From contig NC_132925.1 of assembly GCF_047675955.1 (NCBI RefSeq), positions 72,545,622-72,609,621 of the forward strand: 64,000 nt of DNA, written 5' to 3'. Below the pieces are notes generated by a model. That model was not told the origin of the DNA, made no database searches, and saw only the letters and a program-made list of their open reading frames with translations. The position numbers and the translations under genes were made by a program. Shown one piece after another: positions 22,355 to 33,629 of this stretch; position 1 is the first letter of the stretch; each line of letters begins with the position of its first letter. The stretch is from Chlorocebus sabaeus (lineage: Eukaryota > Chordata > Mammalia > Primates > Cercopithecidae).

Positions 22355-22684
22355 GCTGGGCATGGTGGTTCATGCCTGTAATCCCAGCACTTTGGGAGGC
22401 CGAGGCAGGCAGATCACCTGAGGTCAGGAGTTCAAGACCAGCCTGGCCAATATGGTGAAACTCCATCTCTACTACAAATACAAAAATACAAAGGTAGTCA
22501 GGCGTGGTGGCAGGCACCTGTAATCCCAGCAATTTTGGAGGCTGAGGCAGAAGAACTACTTGAACCCCAGGAGGTGGAGGTTGCAGTGGGCTGAGATCGT
22601 TCCACTGCACTCCAGTCCGGGCGACAGAGTGAGACTCCATCTCAAAAACAATAACAACAACAACAAAAAAACAAAACAAAACAA
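22355..22684 (+). mobile_element. AluS SINE
   Basis: A full-length sense Alu from 'gctgggcatggtggttcatg' through both arms to a compound tail of (AAC)n and (AAAAC)n. The right arm has 'aggaggtggaggttgcagtg' and 'actccagtccgggcgacaga'. Divergence suggests AluS. A 147-codon minus-strand frame across it is Alu-derived and not a gene. Confidence 0.95.
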
Positions 22685-22689
22685 GGCAG

Positions 22690-23545
22690 CTTAGATATTT
22701 CTGCAATCGGGTTGGGGTGGGAACTATTTGGCAAAGCTTCAAAATCCCTAGGGCCAGATGTTTTAGGCCTTTGACATTCATTGCTACTTTAGATGAAGTA
22801 TTGGTCTAAGGCGTGGGGGTGAGTTCCTAGACTCCCTCAAACTCGTCACTAACCCCAGCACCAGCCTACCTCCCTGAGCATCTACTCCCAAACAAAGCTG
22901 CTGTTTCTAGGTTGGTGGGTAACAGCTGTTTTCACCCCTGAAAAACAAACTCAGGCTTAATGAACTCCGAAAGCAAGAAAGTCCAGATTTTGCAAACAAA
23001 GCCTTATAACCTTTGTGTGCTGGGCCTAGAGAAAAATACCCCTTGTTTTTTTCAAGTCCCATATGTGAGCCAAAACAAACCATAATGTACTATTTCCAGA
23101 AATGTTCTTGCCTTGCTTGGAGCTGAATTCACTTTCCTAATGTGTAGCTGGTGCATTAGACAGAGTCCAGGAAACACAGGACAAAGGTGTGGAAGTGGTG
23201 AGGAGAAACCACAGAAATATCCAGTTTCCTAAGGTTTATTAACAGGAGGGAGCAGTGATCATCCACTGGCCTGAAGGAGCAATAAGAAGGAGCATTTATG
23301 GGGACTTAAAGACAAAAAGACTGGGTGAAAGGGAGGCTCCGGGTCCATTTTGTTAAGGATACTGCTTGAAGGAAGTAACTTCCCTGATCTCACACTGGAA
23401 CCCAGAGGGGCAAGAGAACCCATGCCGGCCAACTCAGGGCAGGCAGCAGAGTAGAGAAGGATGGAGAATGGATGAGGAGGGGCAATGAAAGACATCCACT
23501 CTGTTTTTTTTTCACAACATTAGCTGACGTTCCCTGGGTAGTAAT
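22690..23545. other. No gene seen; unassigned DNA
   Basis: GC-moderate unique DNA between an Alu and a MIR. No exon or family recognised. Confidence 0.4.
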
Positions 23546-23549
23546 CATG

Positions 23550-23690
23550 AGTATTAAAAAATACCAGGCACTGTCCTAGGCATTTTATATACACTAGCTA
23601 ATTTAACCCTCACAACAGTGCTGTGGGGCAGACACAATGATTTTAGGGGTGAGAAATGGAGGCTCAGAGAGGTTAAAGAATCCAGGTCTT
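23550..23690 (-). repeat. MIR SINE remnant
   Basis: 'aggcactgtcctaggcattt', 'taatttaaccctcacaacag' and 'gagaaatggaggctcagaga' are the antisense MIR tail-to-core order. Confidence 0.8.
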
Positions 23691-24224
23691 TTGGGCTTCA
23701 AAAGTCATTTCATAATCAGGAGACTAACTTCTTCTGTGCAGTTGACAGATCAAACAGCCATATTTTTGCTCGTTTGCCAGTAGGTGGTATAGCTGATCCT
23801 CTAGGTCTAGAATCACAGCTGGTTGGGGAACTTCTTGTTATTGTTAGCTGTCATTAAGGAAGCTCAAATCCAGCAGGCAGTGATGCCCTGCTTTCTCTCT
23901 TTGGCCCTTATTTGCTTTATTTTTATATTTGTTTCTTAGCTTGTAAACTTTTGTTTCAGAGTATAACATGCATGCAGAAATGAATCCTGATGAATTTCCA
24001 CACTGTGAATCCACTAACCAGCGCTCAGAACAAGAAACAGAATGTTTCAGCCCTACATGGGCCCTGTGCCCCTGTTTAGTGCCCAGCTGCCCTCTGTATC
24101 CCTGATTTCTAATCACATCACATTAGTCTTTAGTCCTTGTTGGGACTCAACAAGGAGATGAACAATAGTTATTTTATACTTAAGGCATAGTTATTAATGT
24201 TATTAATGATTTATTGTGCTAGAT

Positions 24225-24437
24225 CAGCAGTTGATAAACCACAGGCCAAATGCAACCCACTACCCATTTTTATTAATAAAGTTTTATTGGAACACAGCTA
24301 TGCCCATTTGTTTACATATTATCTGTGGCTACTTTCACGCTGCAACTGCAGAGACGAGTAGTTCCCAGCAGAGACCGTATGGTCCGCAAAAAACATTTAC
24401 TATCTGGTCCTTTTAAGAAATAGTTTACCACCCTCTG
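24225..24437 (-). mobile_element. hAT-Charlie non-autonomous element with 8-bp duplication
   Basis: It starts 'cagcagttgataaaccacag' and ends 'agtttaccaccctctg'; the interior has 'ttattggaacacagctatgc' and 'agagaccgtatggtc'. Flanks 24,217-24,224 (tgctagat) and 24,438-24,445 (tgctggag) agree at 6 of 8 bases, matching the 8-bp duplication of hAT transposons. Same family as 5,865 and 55,653. No transposase is encoded. Confidence 0.8.
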
Positions 24438-25334
24438 TGCTGGAGGATGGGCACAGAATGGTGAAAAACTGATTCAGTCTGTGTCTTCAAGATGTTTATG
24501 ATCTGATGGAGGAGATTAATATTGAATAAGGAACTATACAAATAAATAATATACAGTGACAAGTGCTCTGAAAGAAAAGGCCAGAGTGCCAAGTATGAAA
24601 CCAAGGAGGACCCTAGAGACCATCTACTTTGCACAATCGCGTGTTTCAGAAAGTCTACCTGTCCTGGCATGACACAGGTTTTGTTTCACCCAGACAGGGA
24701 CAGTATGAATCCTGTGGAAATATAGAGCGTATAGGTGAGCAAGCTAGTGAGAATAATTTTCCAGCACTCACCATTCCCAGGGGAGGTGAGCCGATACAGA
24801 AGACCACATTTGAGGCACATTACAGAGTTGCCCCCAACATTATTGTCCATGTCTACTTAATAACAGGATGTCACCTCGCCTGTTCACTTTTCAGCTGGAC
24901 ACTGGAACATGCTTCCTGTCTTTCGTTACCTCGTGACCTTTCCTATCAGCAGCCCGTGACTGCGAATTCTTTATCCCTATGAACTTGGCTGCCACATGTG
25001 ATTCTGATGGAAGACGGAATGAAGCCGTTGGCTGAGCCAGCAGGTGCAAGCTTCAAGCGAGTGAGGTAGGTTTACCTTTAATATTGTTGGGAAAGGTTTT
25101 ATTTCATTTGTACCCCTAAGGGGTTTGCAAGTGAACATTTGGGCTTGCCTGTGAAGCAGGAAACTTGTGCTGTCTTTCCATCTTTGCCTGATCTGGGATT
25201 ATGTGAGAACAGAAGACCTATAGGGGCATCAAGGTGGGAAAGTAGTGGGGGCAGAGACACTGCTACGAAGAGCTCCAGCCTCCAGGCCTGCCGGGAGCGA
25301 TCTCTTGGGTTTTCTGGTGTGAGCTGTTAAAATG
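24438..25334. other. No gene seen; unassigned DNA
   Basis: No family recognised. A 117-codon frame at 24,629-24,982 has no domain. Confidence 0.4.
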
Positions 25335-25610
25335 TTTGAGTCGGAGTCTCGCTGTGTCACCCAGGCTGGAGTGCAGTGGCGCCATCTCGGCTCACAGCAA
25401 GCTCTGCCTCCCAGGTTCATGCCATTCTCCTGCCTCAGCCTCCCGAGTAGTTCAGGTGCCCGCCATCACACCCGGCTAATTTTTTGTATTTTTAGTAGAG
25501 ACGGGGTTTCACTGTGTTAGCCAGGATGGTCTTGATCTCCTGACCTCGTTTCCGCCCGCCTCGGCCTCCCAAAATGCTGGGATTACAGGCCTGAGCCACA
25601 GCGTCTGGCC
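25335..25610 (-). mobile_element. AluY SINE without a poly(A) tail
   Basis: Antisense Alu from 'gagtcggagtctcgctgtg' to 'gcgtctggcc', with AluY-like 'ctcacagcaagctctgcctc'. At its 3' end only 'ttt' is left instead of a T run, so the tail was lost. A few bases of the right arm are also missing ('gtagttcaggtgcccgcc'). Confidence 0.9.
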
Positions 25611-26189
25611 TCTTTTAGATAATTTACTGAGGAGAAAAGGACCCTCACTGGGCAGGCACTTCAGTCCCCCTAAGTTGCATTTGTAGCTCTGAAAGGATCA
25701 TCTTTGCAACTGGTTATTGGAACAGGTGTCCTCACACCCTCCCTAATTGCAGGCTAGCAGCCCTTTGAGCTTTGCATGTTCTTAGTGCATCTGCAACAGC
25801 AGAGCATGACTTTGCCTTCCTGAGCTGCCTGCTAAAAGGAAAACAAACCTGGATATGATGATCTTGTCTCTCCCTAAACAAAAAGCCTCAGAGAGACTGA
25901 GAACATGGACAAGAGAGGCAGAAATCATGCTTACTTTACAGAACCAGGGATCCTTTAAACCAGAACAGCAAAACCTCCAGGCAAATTTTCATGCACATAA
26001 CTCAAACCCATAGTAGACATCAATAATCAATCATTGAGATTCTTTCTCTTAAGCCTGGATATGCCTCAGACTCATTCTTAACTTTGTATTTCTGGTAGCT
26101 ACTATCAGGAAATAAAATACAGGCCTAAACAGATTTACCATTCCTGATTTAAGTAATCACTGTTGAATAGATAATATATTATGAATAAC

Positions 26190-26275
26190 ATAATCGCTAA
26201 TATGTATTGAGTGTTTATTATGTGCTAGACATTCTTCTAAGTGGATTAACTCATTTAATGTAAACCACATGATTA
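26190..26275 (-). repeat. MIR SINE fragment
   Basis: 'gtattgagtgtttattatgt' and 'tggattaactcatttaatgt' are antisense MIR tail sequence. Confidence 0.6.
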
Positions 26276-26359
26276 CAGGCTTTGTTTGGATTATTGCTGC
26301 ATTACCAGTACCTAGAAGAATTCATGATACATTGTGAGTGTTTAAAAAATACTTATCTA

Positions 26360-26676
26360 GGCCAGGCTCAGTGGCTCACATCTGTAATCCCAGCATTTTT
26401 GGAGGTTGAATAGGGGGGATCACTTGAGCCTAGAAGTTCAGACCAGCCTGAGCAACATAGTGAGACCTCATCTCTACAAAAAAAAAATAATTAAAAATAA
26501 GCCGAGCGTGGTGGTGCATGCCTGTGGTCTCAGCTACTCAGGAGGCTGGGTTGGGAGGATCGCATGAGCCCAGGAGGTTGAGGCTGCAGTGACCCATGAT
26601 GGCACTACTGCACTCAGCCTGAGTGACACAGTAAGGCTGTCTCAGAAAAAAAAAAAAGAAAGAAAGAAACCAAAAA
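26360..26676 (+). mobile_element. AluJ SINE
   Basis: A sense Alu with old-class features: 'gatcacttgagcctagaagt', 'agcctgagcaacatagtgag' and 'gaggttgaggctgcagtgac'. The A tail ends in (GAAA)n. It is flanked by similar 'aaaaaatacttat'/'aaaaaacttattta', a likely target duplication. It has many substitutions, as expected for AluJ. Confidence 0.93.
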
Positions 26677-26689
26677 ACTTATTTAAATT

Positions 26690-26800
26690 AATTCTAGAAA
26701 CAAATGTTAGTCCCATATTCCAGATGAGGAAACTGAGGCCCAGAGAGCCCAAGTAATTCTCCTAAGCCAGTATGGATTGGAGCCATGATTTGATACTGCT
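26690..26800 (-). repeat. MIR SINE fragment
   Basis: 'ccagatgaggaaactgaggc' then 'ccagagagcccaagtaattc' and 'ggattggagccatgattt'. It may be the other part of the MIR at 26,190, separated by the AluJ and some extra DNA. Confidence 0.8.
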
Positions 26801-29220
26801 TTATTATTTTACTTCTACTTTTAACCACTTTGCTGCTTCTCACAGTAACTGTTTGATATGTCTTTTCTTATTTCTTAATGTCCAGTATGTTGGTTATTGA
26901 GGCTCCTGGCTTCTCTTTAATATTCTAGCTTTCATCATTTTTGGTACTTGAGAGAGTTATCTCTCTGAAACAAAAGAATTGGGAAGGGTGGGAGTTGAAA
27001 TCTAAGCGCCTATGGGGTTTAGCCAGAAACATAAATGAGTGAGCCAGGCCAGGTGGGCAGCCTGGGGAGGTGACAAGAACTTACCCTCTGGGAAGCTGCT
27101 CTCAGGTCCAGCAATTGCAGCTGTGGAGGATGCAAATAAATGTCCGGTCATCCTGTTTTTCAAGATAAGTACAAAATCTAGATTTTGATAGGAAAATTGC
27201 AAATGGAAATATCCGTATGAAATATCTCAAATATAAAATGTGGACAATAAGGCAATCTAAAAAACAAAACCAAAACATAGCAAGTCAATTTAAGCATCTC
27301 CGAATGCTCAATCTAGCCCGCTGATCTGTAGTTAGCAAGCTATAGGAGACAGTGAAGAAACTGAAATAGAAGTATAAGTGTCTTTAGATAACTGATCCTG
27401 TAGTTCTTGTTTAAAAAAAAAAAAAAGAACATGATGAAAGACAGGTTGTAACTATTTGTTAAGATCTTCTAGTAGGGATTTCTAGGAAACAGAGCTATAA
27501 TAATCATAGTATCACAGTACTTTTGCATAGTGCTTCATATTTTTCAACTTGCTTCTATATATGCATTTAAATCTCCCTACAAATCATTTTGATGGCTCAG
27601 TCACTCAGTCAATATTAAATAGTGGAATTTAGGAATAGACCCTGATCTCCCGATTCTCAACCTTGTTTTCTTTTAGCTCTACAAATCCTGAGCAGTGATA
27701 ACTGACCATCAATATTTGCAATCCTTACAGGCTTGTACTTTTTTATCTCATACAATCCGGAAGTAAAATACTAGGATAAGGGACTGAGCTCATGCATGAT
27801 TACTGATGGAGAGAAACAGGACAATCATTTGAGGATACATGTATTATTGCTAAAGCTTGTTATTCTTGGCAGATCGAGATTGTTGATTTCCATTTGGTCC
27901 TCCCTAAATAATCTCTAATTACAAAACTACGCGCCTAGCAAAGGCTGAATAAATAATGTAATTGTGGCGTAATCATTGTGTACATTCCTAAACACTCACC
28001 TAATGACTAGTAGTTTTAGAATTTGGTACTCCAAGCGCAGCTATTGCCAACCAGAGCTGAAATGTGGCATGTTTTACATGCTCCACGGAAATCATTTTAA
28101 ATTAAGTGGATTTGAAAAATCATTACATAGAGGGAGATTTTTCTGATCACTTGGCCTGTGTGGGCCTCTCAAATGTCAGTTCTGTGCAGGAAGGGCTCGT
28201 GGCATTTGATGCCTTTCTGCCAGGTTGTGTATTTGACAGCTGTTCTGGGGTGTCTTTTCCCAGCCACTGGCCTGGCTACTGCCATAAAACCAATTAAAGT
28301 TGCAAGCAATTAATGTTATTTTCCTCAAGTGCTCCTGGCAATGCTTATATCATGTTGCACTTCAGCATGAAATCTGTGACCTTTGGAAATGCATGCACAA
28401 GAAGTGCAAATAAGCTTGGCTATGCATGTACGGTATGCCATTAAGGTACAAAGAATATGAAAACAAATTGTAGTTGCTGGGTGCAGAGATGTCCATGGAA
28501 CAGTTTTTATCCTAGGATTCTTAGAAATGAAGATACGTGTTCACACCAAAACCCAGATAAACCATAAAGGTTGGTAGGTATACTGAACAGCAAAATATTT
28601 GCATATGTTCAGCAAATGATGTAACAAAATTTATGAACTGAAACACATTCAGAAAGGGGCTCCATGACTAGTAGTTTTACTTGTTTTTACCACATTTTAA
28701 GAAGGATATTAACAAACTGGAAATGAAAAGGAAAACCCTGACACTTTAGGAAGGGTTAGAGACAACAGAGCTGTTTAATCTAGAAAGAGAAGATTTAGAG
28801 ATAAGGACAGGGGAGTCATCCTTCATTAGGTAAAATGAACTTTCCATGAGAAAGTTTGTCTTCTTCCCTAAGTTATCCCAACAGATTTTTTGTAACCGTT
28901 GGTTGAGAAAGGGACCTGGAGCATAGTAGGTGATAAATAAAAGTATATTAAATAAGAAAGAATGGGACACACCATATGGTTGGGTATTATTTGCCCATTC
29001 AGTTAAAAAGAAATGAATATATAAAAATAGCTATTCCATGCAATGTGTGGCTTTGTGAGGTATGCTCCTTGTTATCTGCATAAGCCAGAGCTACAAACTG
29101 GTAGCTGTCACTTACATATGGATGGGTACTGTTTGCCTAGTCAGTATTTTCTTAATTTTTGATGTTTAAAAAATTTTTAATTGAGATGCTTGCTTGTGCA
29201 CTCCTGCTCTTGCTCTCGTG
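26800..29220. other. Mostly unique DNA, no gene seen
   Basis: No exon and almost no recognisable repeat over more than 2 kb. There is an A14 run at about 27,413, a short L2/MIR tail near 28,910-28,945, and the candidate element at 27,880-28,440 listed next. Confidence 0.45.
27880..28440. promoter_or_regulatory. Candidate conserved non-coding element
   Basis: Repeat-free DNA with a perfect 6-bp inverted repeat around a 3-base loop (gcatgt-ttt-acatgc, 28,067-28,081), closely spaced homeodomain-like 'caattaaag' and 'caattaatg' at 28,290-28,315, and 'atgcatg' blocks further on. It has the look of an enhancer-type island, but this rests on motif impression only. Confidence 0.3.
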
Positions 29221-29224
29221 CATG

Positions 29225-29257
29225 CTCTCTCTCTCTCTCTCTCTCACACACGCACAC
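29225..29257. repeat. (CT)n(CA)n microsatellite
   Basis: About ten CT units run directly into CA units. Two frames over it (29,181 and 29,194) have Ser-Leu runs and are artefacts. Confidence 0.9.
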
Positions 29258-29483
29258 CCCACATGTACACACCGCCCTTATCCTGCATTTTAACAATTGC
29301 CTGGAGCTGCACAGCTGGAACATTTGCTTTTTGGTTCTCATCAGACCTCACTACTCCCTGTTGTTTTAGACTGAGCTCCGTTTCACTCACTGATCTGGCC
29401 TTCCTTGTCCCTGAAGGTAGCTGAGCTTGCCAACCTCAGTTTAAGCAGAGGCAGCAGTCAACCGCCTATCTTGGGAGTGCATA

Positions 29484-29770
29484 TGGCAGACACACCTGAT
29501 AGCAGTAATGTAACTTAAGCATACCCTGACAGTGACCCTTATGGAAGATGTACCTGATAGCAATAACATAAGCATACCCTGCGAATGCAGACGCACCTGA
29601 TCTATGTAGACTGCATGCTTTTTACAAATGGTAGTGGTTCTCCTGTCCAGCCCACTGCCCCTGGACCAACCTGTATGTAAGTTCCTTCCATAAATCCTAG
29701 TCTCTTTCACTGTCTCTGGGCCTCTTTTTTGGCCTCTCTTACATGACTTTAATAGGGGCCTGGCATGACA
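29484..29770 (+). mobile_element. Class I ERV 5' LTR
   Basis: It shares its order with the 3' LTR at 33,630: two copies of a U3 block ('cacctgatagca...cataccctg', at 29,484 and 29,541), then a third partial 'cagacgcacctgatc', then 'gactgcatgc', 'agtggttctcc', 'gtctctttcactg' and an end in 'ggcatgaca'. The position equivalent to the TATA box (29,603-29,610, tatgtaga) is mutated relative to the 3' LTR. The LTRs differ at many sites, so the insertion is old. Confidence 0.85.
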
Positions 29771-31085
29771 GTTGGCACGTGTGCCAGCCAGGAGATCGGA
29801 GAAAGCCACATGAGCACCAAGACAATGGGACTGGGAAAGGGGAAATATGAGGGAGGAATCTCAGGCTGGCTGTCCATGCCTATGTGGGATCTGATAGCCA
29901 CTACTCTTGATGGACAGGACCCAGTGTGTGAGCACAGGGATGCCCTGAAAACACCGAAGGGCCTGGAAGACTTGGTGCAGGGGTTGATCTATCGGAGTAA
30001 AAGTCAGATGCTGGAGCTGTGGCAGCCACGGTTGGCTGGCTGCTCCTGACTGCGATTTGACAGCCCCGAAGCTAATCCTGTAGCGCAGGCAAGGGTGTGT
30101 CAGTTACAGGATGAACTAGGACTCAAAAGAGGTTCCAGATGACTTCAGGCTGAAATCTCAGAGACCTTATTATCTCACATGGAGGGTGACGAAATGGAGA
30201 CCTTGGCTTGTCAGGTAGCTCATCTAAAGGATCGCCAGATGTGATGTTAACGAGTTAGGGCTATCATGACTAAATTGTCCTGGGACCCTAAATCCTAGTA
30301 CCCCATGGAGGAGACTGAGGACTGGGACAAGCCCATAGAGGTTTCTGTCATTTCTGTCCCTCTTGTAGTTACTACAAAGATAAAAGCAGGCCAGTTGCAC
30401 CCACAGGGAACAGACCTGCAAAACTTGCTCCCACCTGAAAAATGGCAGCACACTACCATGTGGGATTACACTGCTTTGGAATGGGTGGAACCGGGAAATA
30501 GGTTCAGGCAGAAGGGGAGAGAGTCAACTGAGGGATGGCTTTTCCGTCTGTGGGACATGGTAATGGAGGGTATTATCCTGTCAGTACTAGAGATGAGTAA
30601 AATGGCATCCATCCCAAACCACCTGGCCCTCAGGCAGTGCCTCTATGGCACCAATAATGAAGGTTGGGCCAGTTCCTTCCTTGGCTGTGTGGTTGCTGGC
30701 TGCCAAGCAGCCTGGCCAAGTGAAGAAGACAACCTCACATTTCCTTTGCAATGGTAGACTATGAAGGAATGGCAGGACATCCTCTGGGAATAAGGGATGA
30801 AGCGTGCTGTCTGTGTTAAGCATTACTGAGGTACCGATCATGAGCTTTTCACTGCCGGCATGAAAGGCATCATCTTACAGTTGGCACCCAGCCAGTGGTG
30901 TGGCGCACTGGCATGTATCTTGAGTCCCCTAGTAGGACAGCCAGTGTCTTGGTCTGCTGACTTAGGGGAAATGGAGAAACTGCATAGGCAAAGGAGGGCA
31001 TGCTATCAGGATGAAAGGCAAGGGAGCTAAAGGAAAGCAGACAGCCCAGGGGCCCATCAGGGTGACCCCTGACAAATGTGGCACA

Positions 31086-31160
31086 ACTCTAGTCACTTTG
31101 AAATATACAAAATATTGTTGCTAAGTATAGTCATCCTATTCTGCTGTCAAGCATTAGAAC
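31086..31160 (-). mobile_element. L1 3' UTR fragment inside the ERV
   Basis: 'actttgaaatatacaaaat', 'gctaagtatagtcatcctat' and 'ctgctgtcaagcattagaac' match the antisense 3' UTR of old L1s; the L1 at 4,118 has the related 'attaactatagtcaac'. It sits directly before the reverse-transcriptase LPQG codons, so it interrupts or replaces pol sequence. Confidence 0.5.
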
Positions 31161-31162
31161 AA

Positions 31163-31960
31163 TGGATCTCTACCATCTTACCCCAGGGACACTGCCCTGG
31201 AGTGGGCACATATTTTCCGTTAACTTCTGAGTCTTTTTCCAGTTTACAAACTGCAGCCCCCACCTTGCTGTCTCACTTGGTGAACAGACGATGGGTGGTC
31301 AATGCAGGCAAAGTCCAGGGTCCAGGCTTATCAATCAAATAATTGGGTATCATTTTGTCGGGTAAGACTAAAGTCGTTCCGGTTGCTGTTATGGATAAGG
31401 TGCAGGGCTACTGATGTCCCAGGACACCAAAGCCATTACAAACCTCCTTCTTAGGCCTTCTAGGGTATGAGCATCCTTTTAGTCCCCATTTGGTCCAACT
31501 CCTTGGGCCCCTATACTGCTTAGTCAAGAAGGGGGCCCAATGGGACTAGTCCATAAAGCAGGATGAGGCCTTTGAACAAGCTAAAGTCTCAGTGAAACAA
31601 ATAAAAGCCTTGGGAGTTCTAGTGCAGGGACAGCCTTGTGAATTGGATGTAGCCAGTCCCCCTGAGGGATTTGAGTGGGGCCTGTGGCAAAAGAAAGAAC
31701 ATAAACAGGTGACTTTAAGGTTCTGGTCCCAACTATGGAAGAGGGCTGGAGTTAGAAAAGTGTCACTTTGGAGGCAACAAGTCTGTGCTACATATGCCTT
31801 ACAACAAATGGAGGACATTACAAAGGGGCTCCTGGTACATGCCCAGTACTCCTTTGCAGGTTGGCTAAGGGATACCTTCCAGGAACCAAAGTCTGGGGAT
31901 GCCCAGACACAGACCGGCCAAATGGCATGCATGCCTGCAACAGAGGAGTGCACTAACTAA
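31163..31960 (+). pseudogene. ERV pol: reverse transcriptase remnant
   Basis: The palm-domain motif LPQG is encoded at 31,178-31,189. Downstream pieces match the RT thumb/connection of gammaretrovirus-like pol: 'KVQGPGLSIK' followed by a stop, then 'LGLLGYEHPF' and 'GPLYCLVKKG'. The open piece 31,592-31,960 has 'GFEWGLWQKK' and 'FWSQLWKRAG'. The catalytic YxDD region is not visible and is probably deleted. Several stops and frame changes break the gene, so it cannot make an enzyme. Confidence 0.8.
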
Positions 31961-32189
31961 TAACCCCTTGAGCAGAGCCCCATTTGATGCTTGACCCCGT
32001 CACCTATGTGACAACTGAAGGACAGTCTTTGATGGAGGCCACTGACCCTCCACGGATTCCTTCCTTTGTACAGGAGGTAAAGGGCTCAGTTCCTACCAGG
32101 CCTGGCACACAGCTTGTCACAAGGCAATCCTTGTGCTTGGACAGTTGTGGCCATCTGGCCATCCACTGGTAGGATCTTGTTTGATACAG

Positions 32190-32360
32190 GCAAAGGACGT
32201 AGTAGCCAATGGGTTGAACCACGAGCCACCTGGATGATTCTTCTCCATGAGCTGGACCTGATAGTCCTGTGAACCGATGGCTGGGTGGTCTCTAAGGGAC
32301 TCATTGTGTGGCCACTGCAATGGGAAGCGCAAGAACACCTCAGGTCCTTGCTGCATGATG
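32190..32360 (+). pseudogene. ERV pol: RNase H remnant
   Basis: A short stretch reads as the RNase H part of pol, with a Thr-Asp-Gly motif (codons around 32,271-32,279) where the family has a catalytic TD(G/S). A stop codon lies immediately before it. The rest of the domain is fragmentary. Confidence 0.6.
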
Positions 32361-32577
32361 CTGAACAGATCACCTGGAGCAGAAGCCCAGCACTACAATG
32401 ACAGGTGACTACATAGGACCTTTGCCTCTGTCTGAGTGCTGCCTCTATACCTTGGCTTTTACAGACACCTGCGCAGGGCTACTGCAGTCATATGCCAGCA
32501 GTTGTGCCACCCAGAAAGCCACCATATGAGGACTGGAGCAGCTGTATGTGGTCTACTGTGTCTCCACTGATAACAGC

Positions 32578-32730
32578 AGTGACCAGGGCCCTCACTTTAC
32601 CAGTCATAAAGTGCAGCAATGGGTGGAGACCCTGGATATCCACTGGCATTCCCACCTGCCATGCAACCCTACAGCAGCAGCAGGGCTGATTGAGTGGATG
32701 AATGGACTGTTGAAGCAATAACTTGCTCTC
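32578..32730 (+). pseudogene. ERV pol: integrase core remnant
   Basis: An open piece starting 'SDQGPHFTSHKVQQW' and ending 'AGLIEWMNGLLKQ' then a stop. It contains the second Asp and the Glu of the retroviral D,D35E integrase core. One extra alanine (GCA repeat) lies between them, so the spacing is 36 rather than 35 residues. The first Asp and the zinc-binding domain are not recognisable. Confidence 0.75.
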
Positions 32731-33099
32731 TGGTTCTGTGGACATGCAGGTTACCAGCAGCCTTTTGCACCTTGAATGAACACGTGTTCTCATTATCCCA
32801 GAGCATACACTCTTCTGATGCAGGAACCTGATACCACCATTGGGATCCAAGTAGACAGTGTCAGGGACAGTACACCTTTGTCCCAACCTGGGACTCAAGC
32901 TGCTGTTGCCCTTGCCACAGGACCCACCAACTGGGGAGCACATCATTACATGGCCCTGGACATGGCAAACCAGCCCCCAATAGTTTAGTTTTTCCATTCC
33001 ATGCAGGGAGGGCCTAGAACAAGATATACAGGTCATACCTATTTTACAACCTACTCCCTGCAGAAATTCTAAAATAACAAATCCTGGTCCTCCCTTGTG

Positions 33100-33560
33100 C
33101 AAGGAGACAATCATCCTCTCATTATGGAACCTTACATTGTCTGATTTTGGCCCTCCTGCAATGTGTCACAGAGGGGGCCGGTCCATTTGGCATTGTAAAC
33201 AGGGGACCAGATCGCTACTAGGGGTGGAGCTCTTGCAGAACAACACAACTTCCTGTGTCTTGTTAAACGGCCCTAACTTGCTCTTTCTCACCTTCTACCC
33301 ATAGATGATGGGCAACAAACCTCTTTGCCAAATGGGAGCAGATAGTGGCCTCTCTCCAGAACTCAACAGATGGTTGCGTCTGTAGAGAGCTGCCCCTCTC
33401 CTCCACCATGGGCCTGCCCTAGTGCATCTAAGATCAACTCCTAAGCCTTTGGAAGAACTTTATGATATCATATTCATTATTCTTTCCTTTTCTTGCCATT
33501 GTAGTTTGTATTGGTGCTGCAGCAGCTGGCTGCAATGCTCCTCTTCATACCTGGCCCTTG
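33100..33560 (+). pseudogene. Possible ERV env remnant
   Basis: It lies between integrase and the 3' LTR, where env belongs. Fragmented frames near 33,095-33,304 contain Cys and Asn-rich stretches, but I see no surface-subunit or fusion motif I can name. The call rests mainly on position. Confidence 0.3.
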
Positions 33561-33629
33561 GGAAATTACAGAATGGCGTGATAAGAACGTGAGGGCCATT
33601 CCACCGTGCGTGCAGCAGGGTGGAGTGGA

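Larger units (their letters stand above)
29771..33629 (+). mobile_element. Class I ERV internal region, decayed
   Basis: About 3.9 kb lies between the LTRs, roughly half of a full gammaretroviral interior, so large parts are deleted. After the 5' LTR comes 'gttggcacgtgtgccagcc', where a tRNA primer site would lie, but I cannot assign the tRNA. A 150-codon open frame at 30,305-30,757 lies where gag would be; I could not assign a domain. Pol remnants occupy about 31,163-32,760 and a short env-like region may lie at 33,100-33,560. No intact gene remains. Confidence 0.8.

Noticed and set aside
22338..22781. A 147-codon minus-strand frame resembling Alu-encoded peptides
   Set aside because: It is the reverse reading of an AluS; peptides of this type recur in all antisense Alus.
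30305..30757. A 150-codon open frame as a host gene
   Set aside because: It lies inside the endogenous retrovirus between the 5' LTR and pol, so it is more likely a gag-region remnant, though I could not assign a domain.
32488..33114. The longest open frame of the window (208 codons, minus strand)
   Set aside because: It runs antisense across the integrase remnant of the ERV. It has no recognisable domain, and the plus strand explains the sequence.
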